Shown here: positions 1 through 8,829 of the stretch, in pieces
How the letters are laid out: each line of letters begins with the position of its first letter
Numbering within the stretch: position 1 is the stretch's first letter
Assembly (NCBI RefSeq): GCF_001293775.1
Contig: NZ_LGLN01000086.1
Span: 1-42,238, forward strand
Direction: 5' to 3'
From: Pseudomonas syringae pv. cilantro
GTDB taxonomy: Bacteria; Pseudomonadota; Gammaproteobacteria; Pseudomonadales; Pseudomonadaceae
Length of the DNA stretch: 42,238 nt
Notes under the pieces: generated by a model
The model's database searches: none
What the model was told of the DNA's origin: nothing
What the model saw: the letters and a program-made list of their open reading frames with translations, nothing else
Position numbers and translations under genes: made by a program

Positions 1-31
1 CCGCCGAAGATTTATGCTGATGTGTGTCCGT

Positions 32-54
32 CTTCGCGAGCAAGCTCCCACGCC
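32..54. repeat. REP-type palindromic element
   Basis: The stretch reads CTTCGCGAGCAAGCTCCCAC on the plus strand, the complement of the GTGGGAGCttgctCGCGA repeat scattered between Pseudomonas genes. It holds the small palindrome GAGCaaGCTC. It lies just beyond the 3' end of thiC, the usual place for REPs, and matches the type at the far right end of the window (42183-42210). Bases 55-115 show nothing else I can name. Confidence 0.7.
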
Positions 55-115
55 CTTCGGGCAGAATCAAAGCAGACTTGTGTGCAACTCTGAACCCTGA
101 GTGGGCTGTCGCTCC

Positions 116-2005
<1,890 letters not shown>

Positions 2006-2070
2006 CACGGGCTCTCCAGACATCCGGTTGCGGATTTGTTGTCGGAGTAACCTGATTATGACGGACGGGT

Positions 2071-2086
2071 GCACCAGTGCTGGTGC
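2071..2086 (-). promoter_or_regulatory. Hairpin in the thiC leader (possible expression platform)
   Basis: GCACCAG-tg-CTGGTGC is a perfect 7-bp inverted repeat about 65 nt upstream of the thiC ATG and about 90 nt downstream of the TPP aptamer. No T-run follows it on the minus strand, so it does not look like a simple intrinsic terminator. A second small repeat, GTTCG...CGAAC, lies between it and the aptamer. Its role in ligand-controlled expression is inference. Confidence 0.4.
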
Positions 2087-2176
2087 TGAGTATCGAAAGG
2101 AGGCGAACTGTTCGTTATTCGAACAATCGACCCCGGACGACACTCAAGAGGACTCGCCGGGAGACGAGAAATCTTG

Positions 2177-2257
2177 TTCCCTACGCAGGCGCTAACCTGA
2201 TCAGGTTCAACGGGATCCGGTTTAACCGATCTCAGCCTCATAGCAAGGCACCCCGAC
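2177..2257 (-). promoter_or_regulatory. TPP (THI-element) riboswitch aptamer
   Basis: Read on the minus strand, the stretch opens with GTCGGGGTGCC, continues with GGCTGAGATC, then CCGTTGAACCTGATCAGGTT and closes with GCGTAGGGAA. These are the conserved blocks of the thiamine pyrophosphate riboswitch: CUGAGA in the pyrimidine-sensing arm, and GAACCUGAUC with the GCGUAGGGAA end in the pyrophosphate arm. It lies 172 nt upstream of the thiC ATG in the same orientation, so it should lower thiC expression when TPP is abundant. The long spacer suggests control by transcription termination or RNA accessibility in the leader rather than direct masking of the ribosome site; that part is inference. Confidence 0.95.
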
Positions 2258-2340
2258 AAGAACGCGTTCAGTCTATGACGGCGCGCTACCGCAGCGCCAG
2301 CCTATTTGCACAGACCTCGATAAATGGCATAAATCGACGA

Positions 2341-2369
2341 TTGTTGCCAAAAGCGTCTGGCTCTACACT
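2341..2369 (+). promoter_or_regulatory. Candidate sigma70 promoter for tolC
   Basis: TTGTTG (2341-2346) and TACACT (2364-2369) are separated by 17 bp and lie about 58 nt upstream of the tolC ATG. The -10 is fair and the -35 weak. This is the best plus-strand pair in the space between the riboswitch and the gene. Confidence 0.3.
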
Positions 2370-2427
2370 CGCTAGCCCGGTTTCTCTGCAAACCGTGATT
2401 ACTTTCTTCATGAACAGGGAATGCCTC

Positions 2428-3867
2428 ATGTTACGCAAACTTTCGTGGGTCGTGGCTGTTTCGTTTGCGTCCAGCGGGCTGACCTGGGCAGCCGACCTGC
2501 CAATGCCGATCAAGACCGGCTTGCTGAATGTCTACCAGCAGGCGGTGGACAACAACGCCGATCTTGCCGCCTCGCGCGCCGATTACGATGCCCGCAAGGA
2601 AGTTGTACCGCAGGCGCGTGCCGGCCTGCTGCCGAATATTTCCGGCAGCGTCCAGAACAGCAACACTCGCACCAGCATTGATCAGCCCCGAGCCGTGGCG
2701 ACCCGCAGCGGCACGGTGTATCAGGCAACCCTGAGCCAGCCGATCTTTCGGGCCGATCGCTGGTTCCAGTTGCAGGCAGCCGAGGCGGTCAACGAACAGG
2801 CGGCGCTGGAGCTCTCGGCCACCGAACAGAATCTGATTCTGCAATCGGCACAAAGCTATTTCAGCGTATTGCGTACGCAGGACAACCTCGCGTCTACCAA
2901 AGCCGAGGAAGCGGCCTTCAAACGCCAGCTGGATCAGGCCAGAGAGCGTTTCGATGTCGGCCTGTCGGACAAGACCGATGTGCTGCAGGCCCAAGCCAGC
3001 TATGACACCTCCCGCGCCAGCCGGCTGCTCGCTCAGCGTCAGGTGGACGATGCCTTTCAGGCACTGGTGACGCTGACCAATCGCGAATACAACTCCATCG
3101 AAGGCATCGTGCACACCTTGCCGGTGCTCGCGCCGACGCCGAATGACGCCAAGGCCTGGGTCGACACTGCTGCGCAACAGAACCTCAACCTGCTGGCCAG
3201 CAACTATGCGGTTAGCGCTGCCGAAGAAACCCTGCGCCAGCGCAAGGCCGGGCATGCGCCGACCCTCGATGCCGTGGCGACTTACCAGCGTGGCGACAAC
3301 GATGCACTGGGGTTCAACAACCCCAACTACACCGGTCGCAATTACAGCGGTGGCGTCGAGCAGCGCAGCATTGGCGTGCAGTTGAACATCCCGATCTACA
3401 GCGGTGGCCTGACCAGCTCGCAGGTGCGCGAAGCTTATTCGCGCCTGAGCCAGAGCGAGCAGCGCCGCGAAAGCCTGCGCCGTCAGGTAGTGGAAAACAC
3501 CCGCAACCTGCACCGCGCGGTGAACACTGATGTGGAACAGGTGCAGGCGCGCAAGCAGTCGATCATCTCCAACCAGAGTGCGTTGGAGGCCACGGAAATC
3601 GGCTACCAGGTCGGCACCCGCAACATCGTCGACGTGCTCGATGCGCAACGCCAGCTGTATGCCTCGGTGCGTGATTACAACAACACGCGCTATGACTACA
3701 TCCTCGATAACCTGCGCCTCAAGCAGGCCGCCGGCACCCTGAACCCCGGCGACCTGCAGGACCTGTCCCGCTACCTCAAACCGGACTACAACCCGGACAA
3801 GGATTTCCTGCCACCGGATTTGGCGACGGCAGCGCAGAAGAACTTCGAGCGGCCTGCACAGCGTTGA
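2428..3867 (+). CDS. tolC: TolC-family type I secretion / efflux outer membrane protein
   Basis: Predicted outer-membrane channel of the TolC family, the exit duct for RND, MFS or type I export systems. The frame is open upstream to 2077, but the ATG at 2428 has AGGGA upstream and begins with a signal peptide (MLRKLSWVVAVSFASSGLTWA, cleavage probably after Ala21). The 479-aa product has the long-helix, Gln/Ala/Arg-rich composition and internal repeat of TolC: the segments around AQSYFSVLRTQDNL and later GTRNIVDVLDAQRQLY are classic. The C-terminus is extended and polar, without membrane anchor or lipobox. The gene stands alone, divergent from thiC and convergent with waaA. The same thiC-tolC adjacency is recalled in P. 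aeruginosa (PA4973/PA4974). The partner pump is not in this window. Confidence 0.93.
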   Translation: MLRKLSWVVAVSFASSGLTWAADLPMPIKTGLLNVYQQAVDNNADLAASRADYDARKEVVPQARAGLLPNISGSVQNSNTRTSIDQPRAVATRSGTVYQATLSQPIFRADRWFQLQAAEAVNEQAALELSATEQNLILQSAQSYFSVLRTQDNLASTKAEEAAFKRQLDQARERFDVGLSDKTDVLQAQASYDTSRASRLLAQRQVDDAFQALVTLTNREYNSIEGIVHTLPVLAPTPNDAKAWVDTAAQQNLNLLASNYAVSAAEETLRQRKAGHAPTLDAVATYQRGDNDALGFNNPNYTGRNYSGGVEQRSIGVQLNIPIYSGGLTSSQVREAYSRLSQSEQRRESLRRQVVENTRNLHRAVNTDVEQVQARKQSIISNQSALEATEIGYQVGTRNIVDVLDAQRQLYASVRDYNNTRYDYILDNLRLKQAAGTLNPGDLQDLSRYLKPDYNPDKDFLPPDLATAAQKNFERPAQR

Positions 3868-3956
3868 GGTTGCTGACTAGAGACTTGTAATGCAGAGCAT
3901 CACGAAGGGCAGTCCCCGCAGGAGTACAGCGCCCTACATAAACCTCAATGAGCTCG

Positions 3957-4005
3957 AAAAACAGGCTTCTGCCCGGAGGGCGTGGGAGCGGAGGGCAGAA
4001 GCCTG
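3957..4005 (-). terminator. Intrinsic terminator for waaA with a perfect 13-bp stem
   Basis: CAGGCTTCTGCCC (3962-3974) is exactly complementary to GGGCAGAAGCCTG (3993-4005) around an 18-nt loop. On the minus strand the stem is followed at once by TTTTTC (3961-3956), as expected for a terminator of waaA. No T-run follows in the plus direction, so it may only protect the tolC 3' end. The loop contains CGTGGGAGCGG, the core word of the local REP family. Confidence 0.75.
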
Positions 4006-4049
4006 AACGCTCCGTATTCCGGACTCTCTCCATCCGACCTTAAGCTTAT

Positions 4050-5330
4050 TCAGCGCCTGGTCATCAACTGCCCGATCCCGTCCAGCAAGCGCTGCAAAGC
4101 TCCCTGATTAGCCTGCATAACGGCGAGCCCGGCATCGGCCATGCTGCGAGCCTGCTGTGGCTGGCCGATCAGGCGCTGGACGGCGGCGGCTAGTGCAGTC
4201 GCATCGCTGACCTCTTGCAAAGCACTCGCTTTGCGCAGCATTGCGGCGATTTCGAGGAAGTTGAACAGGTGCGGGCCGCTCAGTACGGGCTTGGCCAGTG
4301 CCGCAGGCTCCAGCAGGTTGTGCCCGCCGTTGGGCACCAGGCTGCCGCCGACGAAGGCAATGTCAGCCAGTGCATAAAGGAACAGCAATTCGCCCATCGT
4401 ATCGCCCAGCAGCACCGAAACCTCTGGTGTGACGGCCTGAGCCGCTGAGCGTCGAACCGTCGCAAAACCCTGCTGCTGACACAGCGCATGCACACTGTCG
4501 AAGCGTTCGGGATGACGCGGCACCAGAATCAACAGGGCATCGGGATGGGCTGCCAGCAGAGTGCGATGCGCCACCAGTACGATTTCGTCTTCGCCTGCGT
4601 GCGTGCTTGCCGCAATCCACACCGGGCGCTGTGTCGCCTGCCATTGTTCACGCAGCTGCACAGCGCGCTCCAGCAATTGCGGGTCGACGCTCAGGTCGAA
4701 CTTGATCGAGCCGGTCACCGCAACGCTCTCGGGACGCGCACCCAAATCACGAAAGCGCTGCGCTTCCACGTCAGTCTGCACCGCAAACCAGGCCATTTCC
4801 GCCAGCATCGGCCGCGTCAGCTTCGCGAAACGTGCATAACCTCGTGCAGAACGTTCCGACAACCGCGCATTGGCCAGCACTACAGGGATTCTGCGTTTCG
4901 CACATTGATGAATGTGATTGGGCCACAACTCGGTTTCCATGATGATGCCCAGCCGCGGCTGCACATGATCAAGAAAACGCCCGGCAGCCCATGGCAGGTC
5001 ATACGGCAGGTAACAGTGCTGAATGCGCGGCTCACTGGCGAACATCGCCTTGATTCGCTCCGAACCTGTGGGCGTCATGCAAGTCACAGTGATCGGCAAC
5101 TGCGGATACTGCGCCAGCAGGGCACGAATCATCGGTGCGGCGGCGATGCTCTCGCCGACCGACACCGCATGCACCCAGATCCCGCCGCGCTGCATGGCGG
5201 GCAGGCCGCTGGCGAAGCGCTCGCCGATGCGCTGACGATACGCCGGAGCCTTGCGCGCCCGCAGCCACAGGCGCAGCGCGACCAGTGGCAGGCCGAGATG
5301 AAACAGCACGGTATAAAGAGTTCTATTCAT
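4050..5330 (-). CDS. waaA: 3-deoxy-D-manno-octulosonic acid (Kdo) transferase
   Basis: WaaA is an inner-membrane-associated GT30 glycosyltransferase that moves Kdo from CMP-Kdo onto lipid IVA, the first step of core LPS assembly. The 426-aa product matches family length. The N-terminal hydrophobic anchor is residues 1-24, followed by the acceptor-side motif GIWVHAVSVGES, where the Glu is the expected catalytic base. METELWPN, ANARLSERS, and the C-terminal CMP-Kdo site FVGGSLVPNGGHNLLEPAA are all present. The start is ATG at 5330; no strong ribosome site precedes it. It is transcribed alone, divergent from emrE, and ends in the hairpin at 3957-4005. Identification is certain on motifs. Confidence 0.97.
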   Translation of the reverse strand: MNRTLYTVLFHLGLPLVALRLWLRARKAPAYRQRIGERFASGLPAMQRGGIWVHAVSVGESIAAAPMIRALLAQYPQLPITVTCMTPTGSERIKAMFASEPRIQHCYLPYDLPWAAGRFLDHVQPRLGIIMETELWPNHIHQCAKRRIPVVLANARLSERSARGYARFAKLTRPMLAEMAWFAVQTDVEAQRFRDLGARPESVAVTGSIKFDLSVDPQLLERAVQLREQWQATQRPVWIAASTHAGEDEIVLVAHRTLLAAHPDALLILVPRHPERFDSVHALCQQQGFATVRRSAAQAVTPEVSVLLGDTMGELLFLYALADIAFVGGSLVPNGGHNLLEPAALAKPVLSGPHLFNFLEIAAMLRKASALQEVSDATALAAAVQRLIGQPQQARSMADAGLAVMQANQGALQRLLDGIGQLMTRR

Positions 5331-5399
5331 GGGCGCGGAGTTTATCAGCCCGCCATCACAAGTCGCTAGAATGCGCAGCCTGACGAAAAGGAATCCACC

Positions 5400-5732
5400 A
5401 TGAACGCTTACTATCTATTGGCCATCGCCGTTTGCGCGGAAGTCATTGCCACGACTTCAATGAAAGCCGTCAAAGGATTCAGCACGCCCCTACCGCTGAT
5501 ACTGCTGATCACCGGCTACGCGATTGCGTTCTGGATGCTGATCCTGGTGATGCGCACGATTCCGGTCGGCATCACCTACGCCATCTGGTCAGGCATGGGC
5601 ATCGTCATGGTGAGCATCGCGGCGTTCTTTATCTACGGCCAGAAACTCGACCTGCCTGCGCTGCTGGGCATGGGGATGATCGTGGCCGGTGTGGCGGTCA
5701 TTCAGCTGTTCTCGAAAACCGCCGGGCATTGA
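5400..5732 (+). CDS. emrE: SMR-family multidrug efflux protein EmrE
   Basis: A small multidrug resistance transporter that exchanges protons for quaternary ammonium compounds and other cationic drugs across the inner membrane as a dimer. At 110 aa with four hydrophobic helices it is exactly EmrE-sized. The diagnostic residues are in register with E. coli EmrE: Glu14 in helix 1 (CAEVIATTSMK), Tyr40, Tyr60 and Trp63 (TYAIWSGMG). AAGGA precedes the ATG. A TAGAAT hexamer at 5367-5372 could be its -10, in the 69-bp space shared with divergent waaA. I recall the same neighbour relation in P. aeruginosa (PA4990, emrE). Guanidinium-exporting SMR proteins are a related alternative, but the residue pattern favours the drug-exporting subtype. 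Confidence 0.93.
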   Translation: MNAYYLLAIAVCAEVIATTSMKAVKGFSTPLPLILLITGYAIAFWMLILVMRTIPVGITYAIWSGMGIVMVSIAAFFIYGQKLDLPALLGMGMIVAGVAVIQLFSKTAGH

Positions 5733-5745
5733 AAACCTGATCCCT

Positions 5746-5751
5746 TATAAT
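5746..5751 (+). promoter_or_regulatory. Consensus -10 ahead of the FAD oxidoreductase
   Basis: TATAAT lies 30 nt upstream of the ATG at 5781, between emrE and the next gene. The sequence 17 bp upstream (CGGGCA) is a poor -35, so this is only a candidate promoter for the three-gene unit that follows. Confidence 0.35.
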
Positions 5752-5780
5752 GCTGGTACTTTTTGCTCACTGAGGTGCTC

Positions 5781-6956
5781 ATGCCATCGGTTATTTCCAC
5801 TGACGTGCTGATTGTCGGGGCTGGCGTAGCCGGTCTCTGGCTCAATGCCCGGTTGCGTCGTCAAGGGTTCTCGACAGTTCTGGTAGAGCGCGCCAGCCTG
5901 GGTGGCGGGCAGAGCCTCAAGTCGCAGGGAATCATCCACGGCGGCGCCAAGTACGCGCTGCATGGCGCGCTATCCGGTGCGTCCGAGGCCATCGCCGACA
6001 TGCCGCGTCGCTGGCGTGAGGCACTCGACGGCAAGGGCGAACTGGACCTGTCCGGCGTGCGCCTGTTGTCCGAAGCCCATTACCTGTGGTCGCCTGGCAC
6101 TATCGCCGGCAACCTGACCAGCTTTTTCGCCAGCAAGGCGGTGCGCGGTCGCGTGGATCAGGTCAAGGGCGAGCAACTGCCACCCGCCCTGCAAAACCCG
6201 AAATTCAAAGGCAAGGTCTATCGGTTGGCTGAACTGGTGGTCGACGTGCCAAGCCTGATCGAGCGCCTCGCAGAACTGGCCGGCGACAGCCTGCTGGCCG
6301 GGCAGAAAATCGAGCCGCTCTACGAGGCGGATGAATTGATCGGTCTGCGCGTCGACGGCCGCGATATCCATGCCCAGCGCATCGTACTCAGCGCGGGCGG
6401 CGGCAATGCCGACCTGCTGAACGCGCTTGGCGCTTCACAACCGCAGATGCAGCGCCGCCCGCTGCACATGGTGCTGGTCAAGGGGCCGACCCTGAAACCG
6501 TTGTTCGCCCACTGCCTGGGCGGCGGGCCGAAGCCGCGCATCACGGTGACCACGCATCCAGCCGCTGACGGCCAGTGGGTGTGGTACCTGGGTGGCGATC
6601 TGGCCGAAACCGATGGCGTGGCGCGCGAGCCGGATGCGCAGATTGCCGTCGCCCGCAAGGAACTCGAAGCCCTGCTGCCGTGGGTCGACCTGAGCCAGGC
6701 GCAGTGGGCAACCCTGCGGGTGGATCGCGCCGAGCCAGCCCAATCGGGGCTGGTGCGCCCGGACAACGCCTTTCTCGACAGCCAGCAACGCCTGATGATC
6801 GGCTGGCCGACCAAGCTGGCACTGGCACCGGACTTCGCTGACCGGGTCCTGTCGCAGTTGTCGAGAGACGGCATCCATCCGACACCGCAAGCACCGCTGG
6901 TTGATGTGCCAAGGCCGCCAATGGCCGTACCTGTCTGGGATGAACTGCTGCCATGA
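5781..6956 (+). CDS. FAD-dependent oxidoreductase (DAO family), substrate unknown
   Basis: Cytoplasmic flavoprotein of the DAO/glycerol-3-phosphate dehydrogenase-like superfamily, 391 aa. The Rossmann FAD site is at the N-terminus (VLIVGAGVAGLWLNARL, with the GxGxxG fingerprint at about residues 11-16, then LVERASLGGGQS). QSLKSQGIIHGG is the second flavin-contact block commonly seen in these enzymes. The start is the ATG at 5781, with GAGGTG a few bases upstream; an in-frame TTG at 5763 has no such site. Its stop overlaps the ATG of the aldo/keto reductase (ATGA), so the two are translationally coupled. The pair is recalled as PA4991/PA4992 in P. aeruginosa. The natural substrate cannot be read from the sequence. 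Confidence 0.85.
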   Translation: MPSVISTDVLIVGAGVAGLWLNARLRRQGFSTVLVERASLGGGQSLKSQGIIHGGAKYALHGALSGASEAIADMPRRWREALDGKGELDLSGVRLLSEAHYLWSPGTIAGNLTSFFASKAVRGRVDQVKGEQLPPALQNPKFKGKVYRLAELVVDVPSLIERLAELAGDSLLAGQKIEPLYEADELIGLRVDGRDIHAQRIVLSAGGGNADLLNALGASQPQMQRRPLHMVLVKGPTLKPLFAHCLGGGPKPRITVTTHPAADGQWVWYLGGDLAETDGVAREPDAQIAVARKELEALLPWVDLSQAQWATLRVDRAEPAQSGLVRPDNAFLDSQQRLMIGWPTKLALAPDFADRVLSQLSRDGIHPTPQAPLVDVPRPPMAVPVWDELLP

Positions 6957-7768
6957 GCCTGAAAACCCTGCACGACCTGCACCGCCCGCTTGGTAGCACT
7001 GGCCTGAGCGTTTCACCGCTGGGGCTGGGCACCGTCAAACTGGGCCGCGACGTGGGCGTCAAATACCCCAGCGGTTTCAAGATTCCCGACGACCAGCAGG
7101 CGCAAATGCTGCTGCGCATGGCCCGCGACATGGGCATCAACCTGATCGACACCGCGCCGGCCTACGGCACCAGCGAAGAACGCCTCGGCCCGCTGTTGCG
7201 CGGGCAGCGTCAGGATTGGGTGATCGTCAGCAAGGTCGGCGAAGAATTCGACAACGGTCAGTCGAGCCATGACTTCAGCGCCAAGCACACGCGCAGGTCG
7301 GTGGAGCGCAGCCTGAAACGTCTTGAAACCGACTTTCTCGACCTGGTTTTAGTGCATTCGGACGGCAACGACCTGGCCATTCTCAACGACGCCGAGGTGT
7401 ATCAGACGCTCGCCGAGCTCAAGCGCGAAGGCAAGATCCGGGGCTTTGGCTTTTCCGGCAAGACTGTCGAAGGCGGCCTGCTGGCGCTGCACGAAGGGGA
7501 CTGCGCGATGGTCACCTACAACCTCGACGAGCAGGCTGAAAAACCGGTTCTCGACTACGCTGCCGCGCACAGCAAAGGCATCCTGGTCAAGAAAGCGCTG
7601 GCCAGTGGTCATGTCTGCCTGACGCCGGGCACAGACCCGGTGCAGGCCAGCTTCCAGCTACTGTTTCAACACCCGGGGGTTGCCAGTGCTATTGTCGGCA
7701 CCATCAACCCGTTGCACCTGGCCCACAACGTCGCCACTGCCGCTGCCGTGATTTGCCGTCAAGCCTGA
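6953..7768 (+). CDS. Aldo/keto reductase family protein
   Basis: A 271-aa NADPH-dependent oxidoreductase of the aldo/keto reductase superfamily, a cytoplasmic TIM barrel. The catalytic set is visible: Asp and Tyr in LIDTAPAYGTSEERLG, Lys in VSKVGEEF, and His in LVLVHSDGND. The C-terminal phosphate-binding region includes SAIVGTINPLHLAHN. It is somewhat shorter than typical 320-residue members, consistent with the compact bacterial type. The ATG overlaps the stop of the FAD oxidoreductase by 4 nt and the next gene follows 36 nt downstream, so the three probably form one operon. Pairing with an FAD enzyme suggests a shared small-molecule pathway, which remains inference. Confidence 0.88.
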   Translation: MSLKTLHDLHRPLGSTGLSVSPLGLGTVKLGRDVGVKYPSGFKIPDDQQAQMLLRMARDMGINLIDTAPAYGTSEERLGPLLRGQRQDWVIVSKVGEEFDNGQSSHDFSAKHTRRSVERSLKRLETDFLDLVLVHSDGNDLAILNDAEVYQTLAELKREGKIRGFGFSGKTVEGGLLALHEGDCAMVTYNLDEQAEKPVLDYAAAHSKGILVKKALASGHVCLTPGTDPVQASFQLLFQHPGVASAIVGTINPLHLAHNVATAAAVICRQA

Positions 7769-7804
7769 TTGAGGCGGCCGACCCCAACGCAAGAAGGAGC
7801 CGTT

Positions 7805-8761
7805 ATGCCGCGAACACTGATCCGGAAGAACCCCAGCAACTTCAAGACCCTGCCGCTGTTCGTCGAAGCCACTCCGGAAAGCCTGAGTTATCAGAGCGTC
7901 GGCATGCCGATGAACTTCTCCCAGACTCTGCAGCGGCGGCGCAAGATCGAGGTGCCGGACACCGAGCGGTTCGCCACCGAACTGGCCAATCTGGGCGTGT
8001 CCGTGCGTCTGACCGTCAGTTGGCAGAACCGCGATTACTGGGTGCTGGTCCGCCAGCGGCGTCAGGACCGTGGCGACGTGGTGCTCAAGCTGATCTCCGG
8101 CTACGTGCCAGCCCACGAGCTGAGCCTGCCGCTGCACACGGCGATTCAGGAAGTGGCCGAAGAGTGCCTGATCGAAACGCCCCAAGGCTGGCTCAGCGGG
8201 CGTTTCAAGGACACCTGGCTGCCGGCGCCCTACGCCGCCGCGTTGCATTATCGCGAAGCCATGCCCTTTCGCCTGAGCCCGCTGTCCGGCGCAGCGCGAC
8301 CGGTGCGCAGTGGCAACCTGACACTTCTGGAACGGCCGCGGGCCTATGTGCATTTGCCGACATCGTCACTGCAATTGATCTATGACATGCGCCTGGAAAT
8401 CCCCAAGGAGGCACGCCCGATCAGTTTGTTTCACGTCGATGAAGCGCTGGAAAACGATCAACTGGTCGCCCGCCTCAACCGCAGCAAGCCGGACCTGTAC
8501 CTGATGCCGCTGGAGAACGGATCGCCGCTGCCCGAGCTGTACACGCTCAAGCGCGACAAGCTGATCCCGGCGCCGACCCGAGGCCTGTATCTGGCGGAAA
8601 GCTTTGCGGCGCAGGATGGCTGGGTGGTGCGCGAGGAACGCATTCGCTGGAAGGACTGGTTGCGTCAGCAGGGCATGACCCCACCGCCGAAAAAGACCGG
8701 CCTCAAACGCCTGACCGGCAAGGCCCGGGAACTGCTACACGCAATTAGCGGGAAGCTTTGA
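7805..8761 (+). CDS. Conserved Pseudomonas protein with degenerate Nudix-like box
   Basis: A 318-aa soluble protein of unknown function. The open frame reaches 7769, but the ATG at 7805 has AAGGAG ideally placed, so I start there. I recall homologues carrying the label metal ABC transporter ATPase; I see no Walker A, signature or Walker B motif, so I do not adopt that name. What I do see at residues 99-121 resembles a Nudix box: G99-x5-E105, then nine residues (seven in the consensus), then QEVAEEC where the consensus has REUxEExG. It has no signal peptide or membrane segment, and the C-terminus is Lys/Arg-rich. It is the third gene of the FAD oxidoreductase unit and ends in the inverted repeat at 8757-8828. 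Confidence 0.75.
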   Translation: MPRTLIRKNPSNFKTLPLFVEATPESLSYQSVGMPMNFSQTLQRRRKIEVPDTERFATELANLGVSVRLTVSWQNRDYWVLVRQRRQDRGDVVLKLISGYVPAHELSLPLHTAIQEVAEECLIETPQGWLSGRFKDTWLPAPYAAALHYREAMPFRLSPLSGAARPVRSGNLTLLERPRAYVHLPTSSLQLIYDMRLEIPKEARPISLFHVDEALENDQLVARLNRSKPDLYLMPLENGSPLPELYTLKRDKLIPAPTRGLYLAESFAAQDGWVVREERIRWKDWLRQQGMTPPPKKTGLKRLTGKARELLHAISGKL

Positions 8762-8828
8762 GCTGCAAGCTTCAAGCCTTTTGATTTGCTTTAGCTTGTA
8801 ACTTACAGCTTGAGGCTTGCAGCTTAAA
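8757..8828. terminator. Long inverted repeat between convergent genes (AGCTGCAAGCTTCAAGC family)
   Basis: Left arm 8757-8777 and right arm 8808-8828 are complementary over 21 positions with two mismatches, both of the type that still pairs as G-U in one RNA strand. The left arm includes the stop codon of the upstream gene, and the right arm ends next to the hldE stop. AGCTGCAAGCTTCAAGC is a word often met in Pseudomonas intergenic inverted repeats. It probably acts as a bidirectional terminator or mRNA 3'-end stabiliser. Confidence 0.6.
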
Positions 8829-8829
8829 C

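Noticed and set aside
2006..2143. 46-residue N-terminal extension of ThiC
   Set aside because: It lacks ThiC similarity, lies in the riboswitch leader, and the ATG at 2005 has a good ribosome site and gives family length.
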